From the NCBI GenBank assembly GCA_910583545.1, contig CAJTXM010000001.1, forward strand, positions 130,155-194,154: a DNA stretch of 64,000 nt, given 5' to 3'. Under the pieces are notes generated by a model. That model saw only the letters and a list, made by a program, of their open reading frames with translations, searched no databases and was not told the DNA's origin. The stretch is from an uncultured Christensenella sp. GTDB lineage: Bacteria; Bacillota; Clostridia; Christensenellales; Borkfalkiaceae. Positions 25,302 through 33,802 of the stretch are shown here, piece after piece. How positions within the stretch are numbered: the stretch's first letter is position 1; each line of letters opens with the position of its first letter. The position numbers and the translations under genes were made by a program.

Positions 25302-26804
25302 ATGAGATATTCAAACCCCGTTTTGCAGGCGGATTATTCCGACCCCGACGTAATAAGAGTCGGCGAAGATTTTTTTATGGTCGCATCGTCGTTTAACCAC
25401 GTTCCGGGCGTGCCTGTCCTGCACTCGAAAAATCTTGTCGAATGGCGTCTTGTCAATTACGTTTTAAACGAAATTCCTTTCGAGGGCTACGATAAAGTCA
25501 GGCACGGCAACGGAGCGTGGGCTCCGTCGATACGGTTTCACGACGGTAAATATTACTGTCTTATTCCTTTCCCCGACGAGGGTATTTTCGTTTCGGAAAC
25601 GGACGACCCTTTCGGTGAATGGTCGCCGCTGCGTCCGCTGTTGGAAGGCAAGGGCTACGAGGACCCCTGTCCTGTTTGGGCGGACGGGAAATGCTACGTC
25701 GTGTTTGCCTTTGCAAAGAGCAGGGCAGGCTTCAACTCCGAACTTGCGGTTTTCGAAACGGACGAACAGCTTGTAAGCTGTGCGCACTCTTACAAAAAGA
25801 TTTACGACGGGCACGATATCAGCCCGAATATTGAGGGCCCCAAATTTCTGAAAAAGGGCAGATATTTTTACATTTTAGCCCCTGCGGGCGGTGTGAGTAC
25901 GGGCTGGCAGGTTGCGCTGCGTTCCGAAAAAATATACGGACCGTATGAAACAAAAATTATTTTAACTCAGGGCGACAGCCCCGTCAACGGACCTCATCAG
26001 GGTGCGCTGGTCGATATCGACGACAGCAAAGAGAAGTGGGCTTTTCTGCATTTTCAGGATATGAACGCTTACGGCAGGGCGGTGCATCTTCAACCCGTAA
26101 AATGGGTGAACGACTGGCCCCTCTGCGGTGAAGTTACCGACGATAATCTTGCCGGTCATCCCGTATCCGACGGGGAATATCCCGTGGATATCAGAACCGA
26201 TTTCAATATAGAGCCGTCGGACGGGTTCGACGGAGAGGGGCTTTCGCTCGTCTGGCAGGTTCCTGCAACGCCGAAAGCCGAATGGTTCGATATGAAAAAG
26301 GGCTTAAAGCTCAACTGCGTAAGCTACGATTACAATTCGATAGGGAATATGCCGCAGTTAATTATGCAGAAAGTGCCCTATCTCAACTTTTCAATCAAAA
26401 CAAAATGCCGTCTTAACCTTTCGGAGGACGGTGACGAAACGGGCTTTGTCGTATTCGGCAGAACTTACGCATATATTTGCGTAGTAAGGCGCGGCGGACA
26501 GAATTTTCTGGAAATACGCAAGGGCGCAATAGACGGCGACGCTGATGAAACTCTGTGCCAGAGTCAGCCCTACGACGATAATTTCGTGACGTTTCAGATG
26601 TCTGCAAGATACGAGGACAAAAATAAGCTGACGTACCGCTTTACTTTCGGCGGAAGCGCGTTCACACACAAATTCTATGCGGATAAAGGAGTGTGGACGG
26701 GCGCAAAGATAGGCATATATGCCCGTTCGAGAAAGGATAGTCCGGGGTCTGCAACTTTCAAATATTTCAAAGCGGCGTGTACGGACAATAAATATAACAG
26801 GTGA
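25302..26804 (+). CDS. GH43 family glycoside hydrolase (beta-xylosidase / arabinofuranosidase type)
   Basis: 500 residues from the ATG behind AGAGG; an upstream in-frame extension overlaps the pot terminator and promoter and is rejected. No signal peptide, so a cytosolic exo-enzyme. Five-bladed propeller features: catalytic base in ADYSDPDVI (Asp14), pKa-modulating Asp in GYEDPCPVW, and general acid Glu in NIEGPKFLKKGRYFY. A C-terminal concanavalin-like sandwich (about 310-500) is typical of GH43 beta-xylosidases. Probably releases xylose or arabinose from imported oligosaccharides. First gene of an operon with a MATE transporter and a KduD-like SDR. Confidence 0.9.
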   Translation: MRYSNPVLQADYSDPDVIRVGEDFFMVASSFNHVPGVPVLHSKNLVEWRLVNYVLNEIPFEGYDKVRHGNGAWAPSIRFHDGKYYCLIPFPDEGIFVSETDDPFGEWSPLRPLLEGKGYEDPCPVWADGKCYVVFAFAKSRAGFNSELAVFETDEQLVSCAHSYKKIYDGHDISPNIEGPKFLKKGRYFYILAPAGGVSTGWQVALRSEKIYGPYETKIILTQGDSPVNGPHQGALVDIDDSKEKWAFLHFQDMNAYGRAVHLQPVKWVNDWPLCGEVTDDNLAGHPVSDGEYPVDIRTDFNIEPSDGFDGEGLSLVWQVPATPKAEWFDMKKGLKLNCVSYDYNSIGNMPQLIMQKVPYLNFSIKTKCRLNLSEDGDETGFVVFGRTYAYICVVRRGGQNFLEIRKGAIDGDADETLCQSQPYDDNFVTFQMSARYEDKNKLTYRFTFGGSAFTHKFYADKGVWTGAKIGIYARSRKDSPGSATFKYFKAACTDNKYNR

Positions 26805-26808
26805 AAAG

Positions 26809-28299
26809 GTGGAAAAGGTAAAGAAAAAATATACTCTTTTTACGGGGAAAGCGCTGTTCTTTCTTATATTCCCGATAGTGATAGAGTCGGCGCTGTCGAT
26901 GTCGCTGGGAATGATAGACGGGCTTATGGCTTCGTACGCAAAGTCCGGAGCCGGCGACGATATCCTGACGGCGATTACCGACGTGGATCAGATTTCAAGT
27001 CTGATAATTCAGCTTTTCTCGGCGTTCGGCGTGGGAGGCGCGGTAATAACTTCCCAGCTGTTGGGAGCGGGAAAGGTAGAGAAAGCCAACAAGAGCGCCA
27101 AACAGCTTATCGTAATAATGCTTCTTATCTCGCTGTGCCTTACGGGGCTGTGTCTTGCTTTGAATCATCAGATAATAAATCTTCTGTTCGGTTCGGCGGG
27201 CGAGGGTACTAAGGAAAATGCGTATATCTATTTTTACATAAACGCGGCCTCGTTTCCGTTTCTGGCAATCTTCAATTCCTGCGCGGCGCTTTTAAGGGCG
27301 CAGAGAAAGAGCCTTAACACTATGCTTTCGGGTATAATAAGTTTCTTTCTGAATATCGGTTTTAACGCGCTGTTCATCTATGCTTTCAATCTCGGCATTG
27401 CCGGCGTTGCGCTCGGCACTCTGCTTGCGCGCATTTTCCCTGCGGCGTTCACTCTGTTTTTGCTCACGCGCAAAAAGAATACCGTCCGCATAAGGATTTT
27501 CGAAAAATTCCGTTTCAACGGAAAACAGCTTAAAAAAATTCTTCGTCTTGCTATTCCGAGCGGTATCGAAAACAGTCTGTTTCAGCTCGGTAAAATTCTT
27601 GTAATAGTGTTCATTTCCATTGCAAGTTATAATACCGTCGCGGGCTTCAACGAGCTTGGCGAAGAAATCCTCACCAACTATCATACGAGCGCGAACTCTG
27701 TCGCGTACAACGTCAACACTGTAGCCTCGATCGTCGGCAACGGAATAAACACTTCGATTCTGACGATAATAGGTCAGGCGGTGGGCACGGGCGAAATCGA
27801 TCAGGTAAAATATTACGTTAAAAAAATGCTTGTGATAGGCTATATCGGCAACGCGTGCTGTGTGGCGTTCACCTTCGCAATGTCGCCGCTGCTGCTCAAT
27901 TTCTACAACATTTCGGGCGAAGCGAGGGATATCGCCTGGAACTGTATTCTGCTGTGTCTGCCTATTCAGTTCGTAACTTATCCGCTGTCGTTCGGTATGC
28001 CTGCGGTTCTGAAAGCAAATTCCGATATGAAGTACGTTATGTGCTCGTCGGTGTGTTCTATGCTTTTAATGCGCGTGGGGCTGTGTTTTCTTCTTACCTG
28101 CGACGCGGTCGGCGCACACCTCGGCGCGATGGGGCTGTGGATAGGAATGGTTTCCGACTGGGTGTTGAGAAGCACGTTCTTCCTTTTAAGATATCTCAGC
28201 GGCAACTGGAAAAAATCTTCGGGGCTTTTGAAAGATTATCCCGACTACGGCGAAAGCGAAATTACCGCCGAACAGGAAATTTCAAAACTGTTTTCATAA
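26809..28299 (+). CDS. MATE family efflux transporter
   Basis: 496 residues from a GTG start 4 bases after the GH43 stop (AGGTGA gives the ribosome-binding site). Twelve hydrophobic segments in two related halves, opening with FTGKALFFLIFPIVIESAL and including the inter-half motif region around LRLAIPSGIENSLFQ. MATE proteins exchange organic cations or drugs for Na+ or H+. Placement between a glycosidase and a sugar-acid dehydrogenase is odd; the substrate cannot be inferred, and sugar or metabolite export is conceivable. Confidence 0.9.
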   Translation: MEKVKKKYTLFTGKALFFLIFPIVIESALSMSLGMIDGLMASYAKSGAGDDILTAITDVDQISSLIIQLFSAFGVGGAVITSQLLGAGKVEKANKSAKQLIVIMLLISLCLTGLCLALNHQIINLLFGSAGEGTKENAYIYFYINAASFPFLAIFNSCAALLRAQRKSLNTMLSGIISFFLNIGFNALFIYAFNLGIAGVALGTLLARIFPAAFTLFLLTRKKNTVRIRIFEKFRFNGKQLKKILRLAIPSGIENSLFQLGKILVIVFISIASYNTVAGFNELGEEILTNYHTSANSVAYNVNTVASIVGNGINTSILTIIGQAVGTGEIDQVKYYVKKMLVIGYIGNACCVAFTFAMSPLLLNFYNISGEARDIAWNCILLCLPIQFVTYPLSFGMPAVLKANSDMKYVMCSSVCSMLLMRVGLCFLLTCDAVGAHLGAMGLWIGMVSDWVLRSTFFLLRYLSGNWKKSSGLLKDYPDYGESEITAEQEISKLFS

Positions 28300-28318
28300 A
28301 ACCGAAAAGGGAGGAAAT

Positions 28319-29071
28319 ATGATTTTAGACAAATTCAGACTCGACGGCAAAGTCGCAATAGTTACGGGCAGCAACACGGGCTTAGGACAGGGGATATGCC
28401 GTGCTTTCGTTGAGGCAGGCGCGCTCGTCGCCGGCGTTTCTCGCCGTCCGAGCGACGAAACTGAGGCTATGCTCGGCGATAAATTTTATAACGTCATCGC
28501 CGATTTATCGACGATAGAGTCCGTTCCCGTAATCATTGAAAAGACGTTGAAAAAATTCGGAAAGATAGATATACTCGTCAACAACGCAGGCGTAATCAAA
28601 CGTCAGGACAGTATTGAATTTTCAGAAGAAAACTGGGACAGCGTTTTAAACGTCAATCTAAAAACGGTGTTCTTTTTAACTCAGGCGGCCGCAAGGCAGT
28701 TTATAAAACAGAAGTCGGGAGGCAAGGTGATAAATATCGCCTCTATGCTCTCCTATCAGGGCGGAATCAGAGTTCCGTCTTATACGGCGTCCAAATCTGC
28801 GTTAAAGGGTGTTACGATGACGCTTTCAAACGAATGGGCGCAGTTCGGAATATGCGTGAACGCGATAGCCCCCGGATATATGGCTACGAATAACACACAA
28901 CAGCTCCGTCAGGACGATGACAGAAGCGCGGACATTCTTTCAAGAATACCTGCCGGCAGGTGGGGCACGCCCGAAGACTTGGAGGGCGCGGCGGTCTTTT
29001 TGGCGTCGTCCGCGTCGGATTATGTAAACGGGTTTACGCTTGCCGTCGACGGCGGCTGGTTGGGTCGCTGA
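28319..29071 (+). CDS. kduD: KduD-like SDR (2-dehydro-3-deoxy-D-gluconate 5-dehydrogenase type)
   Basis: 250 residues. TGSNTGLGQGI cofactor loop, NNAGVIKR, catalytic Ser in NIASMLSYQGG, YTASKSALKG (Tyr/Lys) and NAIAPGYMATNNT, the combination typical of KduD. In pectin breakdown KduD interconverts 2,5-diketo-3-deoxygluconate and 2-keto-3-deoxygluconate in the cytosol. Separated from the MATE gene by 19 bases with GGGAGG. Its TGA stop codon lies inside palindromic repeat copy A. Confidence 0.85.
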   Translation: MILDKFRLDGKVAIVTGSNTGLGQGICRAFVEAGALVAGVSRRPSDETEAMLGDKFYNVIADLSTIESVPVIIEKTLKKFGKIDILVNNAGVIKRQDSIEFSEENWDSVLNVNLKTVFFLTQAAARQFIKQKSGGKVINIASMLSYQGGIRVPSYTASKSALKGVTMTLSNEWAQFGICVNAIAPGYMATNNTQQLRQDDDRSADILSRIPAGRWGTPEDLEGAAVFLASSASDYVNGFTLAVDGGWLGR

Positions 29072-29182
29072 CAATAAACTTCGTTCTACTGCGTCAACTT
29101 TACGCACCGCTGCAGTCACTTACTTCATTGTAAGCTCCCTTGCGGTTTACGCAGCTTCCTTGTATAACTCGCTTCTTGTCAG
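29068..29182 (+). repeat. Palindromic operon repeat, copy A
   Basis: 115 bp. Ends CTGACAA / TTGTCAG are complementary. Nested stems: CTGCGT / ACGCAG, ACCGC / GCGGT and CTTAC / GTAAG. Shares CTCCCTTGCGGTTTACGC and TTTACGCACCGCT with copy E. The left end overlaps the KduD stop codon. Confidence 0.8.
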
Positions 29183-29223
29183 TGATCGTACGCCGTAAAT
29201 TACTTTTTATTGAGGTGTATTTT

Positions 29224-29841
29224 ATGAAAGTTTTATTAATTAACGGAAGTCCGAGGGCGGACGGTAATACTTTTACCGCGCTCAATGAAATGAAAAAGAT
29301 TTTCGACGCCGAGGGTATCGGGACTCAAATCGTACATATCGGAAACAAAGCTATAAGGGGCTGTATCGCCTGCGGTTCCTGCTATAAAAACGGCAAGTGC
29401 GTTTTTGACGACAGCGTCAACGAAATTGCTCCGCTGTTCGGGGAATCCGACGGGCTTGTAGTGGGTTCACCCGTATACTATGCCTCGGCGAACGCAACTT
29501 TAATAGCGTTTTTAACAAGACTTTTTTACAGCGCGCATATCGACAAAACTATGAAAGTCGGCGCGTCTGTCGTCGCAGGCAGGCGCGGAGGTCTTACGGC
29601 GACCTATGACGAGCTGAACAAATTTTTCGCGATCGCAGGTATGCCGATTGCTTCGGGACAGTACTGGAACGGCGTTCACGGCAGGGATATAGGCGAGGCG
29701 CTGTCCGACGCCGAGGGCTTGCAGTCAATGCGCACTCTCGCGAAAAATATGGCGTTTTTGATGAAGAGTATATCGCTCGGCAAAGAAAAATTCGGTCTGC
29801 CCGAAAAGGAAAAACCTATCCGTACAAACTTTATAAGATAA
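29224..29841 (+). CDS. NADPH-dependent FMN reductase / flavodoxin-like protein
   Basis: 205 residues from the ATG after TGAGGTG. Flavodoxin-like fold: LLINGSPRADGNTF (FMN phosphate loop), a Cys cluster CIACGSCYKNGKC of the iron-sulfur-flavoprotein subfamily, and VVGSPVYYASANATL. It probably reduces flavin or quinone-like acceptors; the cysteines may hold a cluster or be redox active. It follows kduD across repeat copy A and ends at a terminator, so it is probably the last gene of the GH43 operon. Confidence 0.85.
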   Translation: MKVLLINGSPRADGNTFTALNEMKKIFDAEGIGTQIVHIGNKAIRGCIACGSCYKNGKCVFDDSVNEIAPLFGESDGLVVGSPVYYASANATLIAFLTRLFYSAHIDKTMKVGASVVAGRRGGLTATYDELNKFFAIAGMPIASGQYWNGVHGRDIGEALSDAEGLQSMRTLAKNMAFLMKSISLGKEKFGLPEKEKPIRTNFIR

Positions 29842-29844
29842 GCA

Positions 29845-29879
29845 ATGCACGGCGTAAAATTCCGCCGTGCATATTTTTT
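29845..29879 (+). terminator. Terminator after FMN reductase
   Basis: ATGCACGGCG / CGCCGTGCAT stem with T6 after one base. Confidence 0.88.
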
Positions 29880-29889
29880 AATTAAACGC

Positions 29890-29918
29890 TTGCTTTATTT
29901 TTGTTTTGCTGTTATACT
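29890..29918 (+). promoter_or_regulatory. Promoter of the second structured leader
   Basis: TTGCTT, 17 bp, TATACT. The predicted start (about 29925) falls at the 5' strand of P1, as in the BspA-gene leader. Confidence 0.65.
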
Positions 29919-29922
29919 GAAT

Positions 29923-30091
29923 TTACCACAAACAGAAATGAATAATCTTATATTACTCAGACACAATAGCCTTAGGCATTGTGTATCTCTTGTGTGCTAA
30001 GTAATATAAGGTTTTAGTATGCTTCTGTTTGTGTGGTAACAAATCGGAGATACTCGTGCGGTGTGTTTCCGTTTTGGAAACACATTTTTTT
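29923..30091 (+). promoter_or_regulatory. Structured leader RNA with pseudoknot and terminator, second example
   Basis: P1: TTACCACAAACAGAA (29923-29937) with TTCTGTTTGTGTGGTAA (30023-30039). P2: CTTATATTACT (29947-29957) with AGTAATATAAG (30000-30010). P3: ACACAAT / ATTGTGT (29961-29984), extended by GCC / GGC. The segment GTATCTC (29983-29989) is exactly complementary to GAGATAC (30047-30053) beyond P1. The terminator is TGTGTTTCC / GGAAACACA (30062-30084) with T7. CGGA before the tail can pair with TCCG of the terminator as an alternative. Same element order as the leader at 16856. Confidence 0.65.
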
Positions 30092-30107
30092 ATTAAAGGA
30101 GTTTATT

Positions 30108-30776
30108 ATGAAAAAACTTATTTCGGTGGCTATTGCGGGCGTTGCCGCGACAGCCTGCGCATTCGCTTTTACCGCTTGCGGAGGCGACAAGGAAACTACA
30201 TACACGGTGACGGCAGACGAGTGGAAGACGGCGATAGCTTTATTGACCGACGCAAATACAAGTGTAGACTGCACTTGGAAATATGCTGAGGATGAATTTA
30301 ATGCTGATTATTTTATGACGTATGATATCGTTAATCAGGCGTTGAAGTTCAAATATGTTTCTGCAGATGATTCAATTGATTATGTCTATGTGTGGAAAGG
30401 CGATAATTCTGATTATTTTATGAGCAGTACTTCGGATACGATTTCAAAAATCGATGAGCAGGAATTTAAGACGGGTGTAAATGATAACTTCTACGAGTAT
30501 GCCGGCGGAAGAATACTTAAAGCTATTAAAAATAAATTTGCAGATTTCAGTTATAGCGAAGAGAAAAAAGAATATTCTTGCACTATTAATGAAACTATTC
30601 CCGACTATGCCGAAGACGGTGTCGGAGTAAACTTAGTCGTTAAATTTGAAAACGCAAAAATTGTAAGTATGGTCAGCACTCACGGTAATTCTGTTTATAC
30701 ATTTACATATAAGTATGACGGCGTTACGGTCATCGTCCCCGACAACATTAAAAACCTGCCTGTTACAGAGAGATAA
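30108..30776 (+). CDS. Lipoprotein of unknown function
   Basis: 222 residues; signal peptide and lipobox FTAC (Cys24) followed by GGDKE. The mature part alternates beta strands (WKTAIALLTDANTSVDCTWKYA near the start, DGVGVNLVVKFENAKIVSMV near the end), resembling small outer-face lipoproteins that fold as a beta sheet. I recognise no family. The gene stands alone behind the structured leader and ends before a bidirectional terminator. AAAGGAG precedes the start. Confidence 0.75.
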   Translation: MKKLISVAIAGVAATACAFAFTACGGDKETTYTVTADEWKTAIALLTDANTSVDCTWKYAEDEFNADYFMTYDIVNQALKFKYVSADDSIDYVYVWKGDNSDYFMSSTSDTISKIDEQEFKTGVNDNFYEYAGGRILKAIKNKFADFSYSEEKKEYSCTINETIPDYAEDGVGVNLVVKFENAKIVSMVSTHGNSVYTFTYKYDGVTVIVPDNIKNLPVTER

Positions 30777-30804
30777 AAACTTAATAATCCGCACGGAATA
30801 AAAC

Positions 30805-30831
30805 AACGCCCGACGAATTTCGTCGGGCGTT
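30805..30831. terminator. Bidirectional terminator between convergent genes
   Basis: AACGCCCGACGA / TCGTCGGGCGTT with a 3-nt loop, between the lipoprotein and the EF-G-like gene. Confidence 0.85.
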
Positions 30832-30839
30832 TACCGTTT

Positions 30840-30905
30840 GATTAGCGATAAGCTATTTTTTTGTTTAAGTAATTAAGATACGCCGGTCAGGCATTTGGCT
30901 TGTCA
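30840..30905 (-). repeat. Stop-codon-linked repeat, copy F
   Basis: On the - strand it begins at the EF-G-like stop codon: TGACAAGCC, then CGTATCTTAAT and GCTAATC. Homologous to copy G (33087-33147), which begins identically at the XRE gene's stop codon. Confidence 0.65.
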
Positions 30906-32960
30906 GGCTTGCTTTGCGGCTAAAATAATCTTTTCGGCGAGCTGGGGAGGTACTTCCTCGTAGCGCAAAAACTCGGTTGTGAATTTGCCCTGTCCGCGCG
31001 TTAAGCCCCTTAAATCGGTTGCGTATTTGGTTATTTCCGCAAGCGGAACTTCGGCGGTCACCGTTGAAATTCCGTCCTCGGTATGGCTGTCGCAGATTCG
31101 TCCGCGTCGTTTGGATACGTCGCCAAGAACCGCGCCGAGGCAGTCGTCCGATACGGCGACTTTAAGTTTCATAACGGGCTCCAAAAGCGTGGGTTTTGCT
31201 TTCAGCATTCCGTCTTTGAATGCGAGCGACGCCGCCATTTTGAACGCCATTTCGGAAGAGTCCACGTCGTGATAGCTTCCGTCGAACAGCACCGCTCTCA
31301 CGCCCGTAACGGGGTAATCAGCTAAAACACCCCTCGACATACATTCTTTAAGTCCCTTTTCGACCGCAGGTATGTACTGCTTGGGCACGGCTCCGCCGAC
31401 AACCTCGTCGCCGAATTCGAACTCGGCTTCCGATGGCTCGAAGCGCACCTTGCAGTGTCCGTACTGACCGTGTCCGCCCGACTGCTTTTTGTGCTTGCCC
31501 TCGGCAGTGGCAACGGCTTTGATAGTTTCCCTGTAAGGAATTTTCGGTTCGGATAAAATTACGTCTATTCCGTATCTCGATTTTAATTTTTTTGCAAGAA
31601 TTTCTATATGTATTTCGCCCTGACCGCTGACGATAAGCTCGCCTGTTTCGCTGTTCTTTTCAACCGAAAGGGTGCAGTCCTCTTCGCACATTTTAGAGAA
31701 ACCCGAAAAAACTTTGTCCTCGTTCTTTTTATCTGCTGCCCTTACCGCAAGCGAAAGGCAGGGCTTGGGGAACGCGATGGGGTCGAACTGAATTTTAGTG
31801 CCCTGCGCGCAGAGCGAGTGGCCCGTAAGCGTGGCGTTTAGTTTATTGAGCGCGCCTATATCGCCTGCGCCGAGCTCGGTGACGAGTTCGGTCTTTTTGC
31901 CTTTAAGCAGGAAAATCTGACCTATGCGCTCCTCGCTGTCGGTGTTGGGGTTGTACACGGTCGTGCCCGATTTCAGTTTCCCCCTGAAAATCTTGATATA
32001 GCTGAGTTTTCCCGAATAGGGGTCGTGAACTGTTTTGAACACCTGCGCCGCAAGCGGTGCGTTTTCCTCGCAGGCGATGCTGACGATATCGTCTTTTTCA
32101 AGGTCGGTCGCAATGGCGTTAAGTCTTTCGTTTGCCGACGGCATATAACTGACGATTTCGTCTAAAAGGTTTATAACGCCCCTGTTGTAAAGCGCGCTGC
32201 CTGCCATTACGGGAATTACGCTGCCCGTGAGAATGCCTTTCCGTATGCCGTGTATAGTGTCCTCTTTGGACAGTTTTCCGTCGGAAAAATATTTGTCAAG
32301 CAGAATTTCGTCGTTTTCCGCCGCCGCTTCCATAAGGTTAGCCTGCATTTCTTCCATTTCGGTTTTGAGATTTTCGGGAAGGGCAACTTCTTTCGGCCCC
32401 GAAGTCGAAAACTCGTAGCACCTTTCCTGAATCGCGTTGACGTAACCCGTCATTTTTTCGCCGTCCATAACGGGTATCTGAATGGGAGCAAGCTTGCCTG
32501 CATACTTGTCTTTTAGTGCGGCGAGCGTGCCGACGTAGTCGGCGTTCGGCTTATCCATTCCGTTTATGAAAATTATCAGCGGTTTTTTTGCTTTGAGGCA
32601 GTATTCTATAACGGTTTCCGCGCCGATAGGAATAATTCCGTTCGCGCCGATAACGAGTATCGCCGCGCCGCAGGCGGAAAGTCCCTCTCTGCGTTCGCCC
32701 TCGAAGTCGTAAAACCCGGGAAGATCCAGAAGGTTGATTTTTACGCCCTTCCAGAACAGACAGGCGACCGAGGCGTAGACGGAAAGTTTTTTTGCTTTTT
32801 CAGCTTCGTCAAAGTCCAGAAACGCAGTGCCGTCCTCGACTCTGCCTATTCTGTCGATAGCTCCGCCGTTGAAAAGCATAGCTTCGCAAAGCGTCGTTTT
32901 TCCTTCGCCGCTGTGCCCGATGACCGCAATGTTTCTGATATTCTTTGCAGTAATATCCAT
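30903..32960 (-). CDS. Elongation factor G-like translational GTPase, divergent
   Basis: 685 residues from the ATG behind AAAGGGG (an in-frame ATG 21 bases upstream lacks spacing). Full EF-G domain series through the C-terminal LRGLTRGQGKFTTEF. The GTPase motifs diverge: P-loop GHSGEGKTTL (usually HVDHGKTT), switch II LLDLPGFYDF (usually DTPGHVDF, so the catalytic His is replaced), G4 INGMDKP. No conventional switch I RGITI is visible. Such EF-G-2/FusA-like paralogues occur in many Bacillota beside the housekeeping fusA; their role is not clear. Hydrolysis may be slow or altered. Probably single-gene, antisense to the nearby ribosomal cluster. Confidence 0.9.
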   Translation of the reverse strand: MDITAKNIRNIAVIGHSGEGKTTLCEAMLFNGGAIDRIGRVEDGTAFLDFDEAEKAKKLSVYASVACLFWKGVKINLLDLPGFYDFEGERREGLSACGAAILVIGANGIIPIGAETVIEYCLKAKKPLIIFINGMDKPNADYVGTLAALKDKYAGKLAPIQIPVMDGEKMTGYVNAIQERCYEFSTSGPKEVALPENLKTEMEEMQANLMEAAAENDEILLDKYFSDGKLSKEDTIHGIRKGILTGSVIPVMAGSALYNRGVINLLDEIVSYMPSANERLNAIATDLEKDDIVSIACEENAPLAAQVFKTVHDPYSGKLSYIKIFRGKLKSGTTVYNPNTDSEERIGQIFLLKGKKTELVTELGAGDIGALNKLNATLTGHSLCAQGTKIQFDPIAFPKPCLSLAVRAADKKNEDKVFSGFSKMCEEDCTLSVEKNSETGELIVSGQGEIHIEILAKKLKSRYGIDVILSEPKIPYRETIKAVATAEGKHKKQSGGHGQYGHCKVRFEPSEAEFEFGDEVVGGAVPKQYIPAVEKGLKECMSRGVLADYPVTGVRAVLFDGSYHDVDSSEMAFKMAASLAFKDGMLKAKPTLLEPVMKLKVAVSDDCLGAVLGDVSKRRGRICDSHTEDGISTVTAEVPLAEITKYATDLRGLTRGQGKFTTEFLRYEEVPPQLAEKIILAAKQA

Positions 32961-33044
32961 ATAATTTTTCCCCTTTATCAAATGATATTTATATTATACT
33001 ATGGAAATGCGCGCTTTTCAATAGGCAAATTAAAATTTTTAAAT

Positions 33045-33075
33045 AAAAAAACCCGACAGCCAGAACGCGGTCGAG
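33045..33075 (-). terminator. Terminator of the XRE gene
   Basis: On the - strand CTCGAC / GTCGGG followed by T7. Confidence 0.65.
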
Positions 33076-33086
33076 TTAAGTCTGAT

Positions 33087-33147
33087 TAGCGAAAAGCAAG
33101 TCAAGCGGTAAGGTATTAAGATACATCGCCAAGCGTAAGGCTTGTCA
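33087..33147 (-). repeat. Stop-codon-linked repeat, copy G
   Basis: On the - strand: TGACAAGCC at the XRE stop codon, then TGTATCTTAAT and CGCTAATC. Matches copy F with small changes. Confidence 0.65.
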
Positions 33148-33348
33148 ATCTTCCAAACCTAAAAGATAATCGGTTGTAACGTTAAAGTATTTTGCAAGCA
33201 TTATCAATTCATCATAATTAGGTTTCGTTTCGCCAAGTTTCCATCTTGAAAACTTTTGCTTATAAATGCCTAAAGCTTTGCAAATTTCTTTTTGTTGCTT
33301 ACCGCTGTTTTCAATTAATTCATTTAATCGTTGAACAAATAAATTCAT
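33145..33348 (-). CDS. XRE-family repressor, small
   Basis: 67 residues from the ATG behind AGAGGAT; a longer in-frame start would run into the promoter. Nearly the whole protein is a helix-turn-helix domain (KQQKEICKALGIYKQKFSRW) plus the usual YFNVTTDYLLGLED end. It diverges from an 88-residue gene, and the 15-bp palindrome in that gene's promoter spacer is the obvious operator. AT-rich compared with neighbours, suggesting acquisition by transfer. Confidence 0.85.
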   Translation of the reverse strand: MNLFVQRLNELIENSGKQQKEICKALGIYKQKFSRWKLGETKPNYDELIMLAKYFNVTTDYLLGLED

Positions 33349-33394
33349 ATTTTTATCCTCTGAAAATATTGTAACAGAAAATGTGACCAAATAC

Positions 33395-33423
33395 TTGACA
33401 ATCACAAAAATTGTGACTATAAT
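33395..33423 (+). promoter_or_regulatory. Consensus promoter with operator in the spacer
   Basis: TTGACA, 17 bp, TATAAT. The spacer contains the palindrome TCACAA-AAA-TTGTGA (33402-33416), and another TGTGAC half-site lies upstream (33382-33387). A repressor bound there would block polymerase directly. Confidence 0.8.
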
Positions 33424-33441
33424 AAAAATACGAGGTGAAAA

Positions 33442-33708
33442 ATGGAACGTTCGATTATTGATTATTTATTTGCTCCGGATAGCGGTATTCAGGGAAAAAT
33501 TAGAAACAATGAAAATTATGCGGAATATCAGAGTTTGGCGGATAAAAATTACAAAAAACTTGAAAAAACGCTGAATGACGAACAAAAAGAAATACTTAAT
33601 AAATTAGTTGACTGCTATTCTGACGCGGAATTTGAATCAAACGGGTTCTATTTCAAAGAGGGTGTAAAGCTGGGCGTGCGTTTCGTGTGTGAAAGTATGT
33701 CCGAATAA
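33442..33708 (+). CDS. Small hypothetical protein (DUF6809-like)
   Basis: 88 residues, mostly helical and charged, soluble. The end NGFYFKEGVKLGVRF resembles small proteins annotated DUF6809 (from memory, not searched). Divergently paired with an XRE repressor and driven by a strong operator-containing promoter, an arrangement typical of regulatory modules on or derived from mobile elements. Function unknown. GAGGTG precedes the start. Confidence 0.65.
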   Translation: MERSIIDYLFAPDSGIQGKIRNNENYAEYQSLADKNYKKLEKTLNDEQKEILNKLVDCYSDAEFESNGFYFKEGVKLGVRFVCESMSE

Positions 33709-33802
33709 TTCAATATTTTTTTGCAATATATTATACACGCGGTCGGAATATTCCGACTGCGTAAATTTTTGGAAATTTTTTTGAAAAACAGGCATAATTC
33801 GT

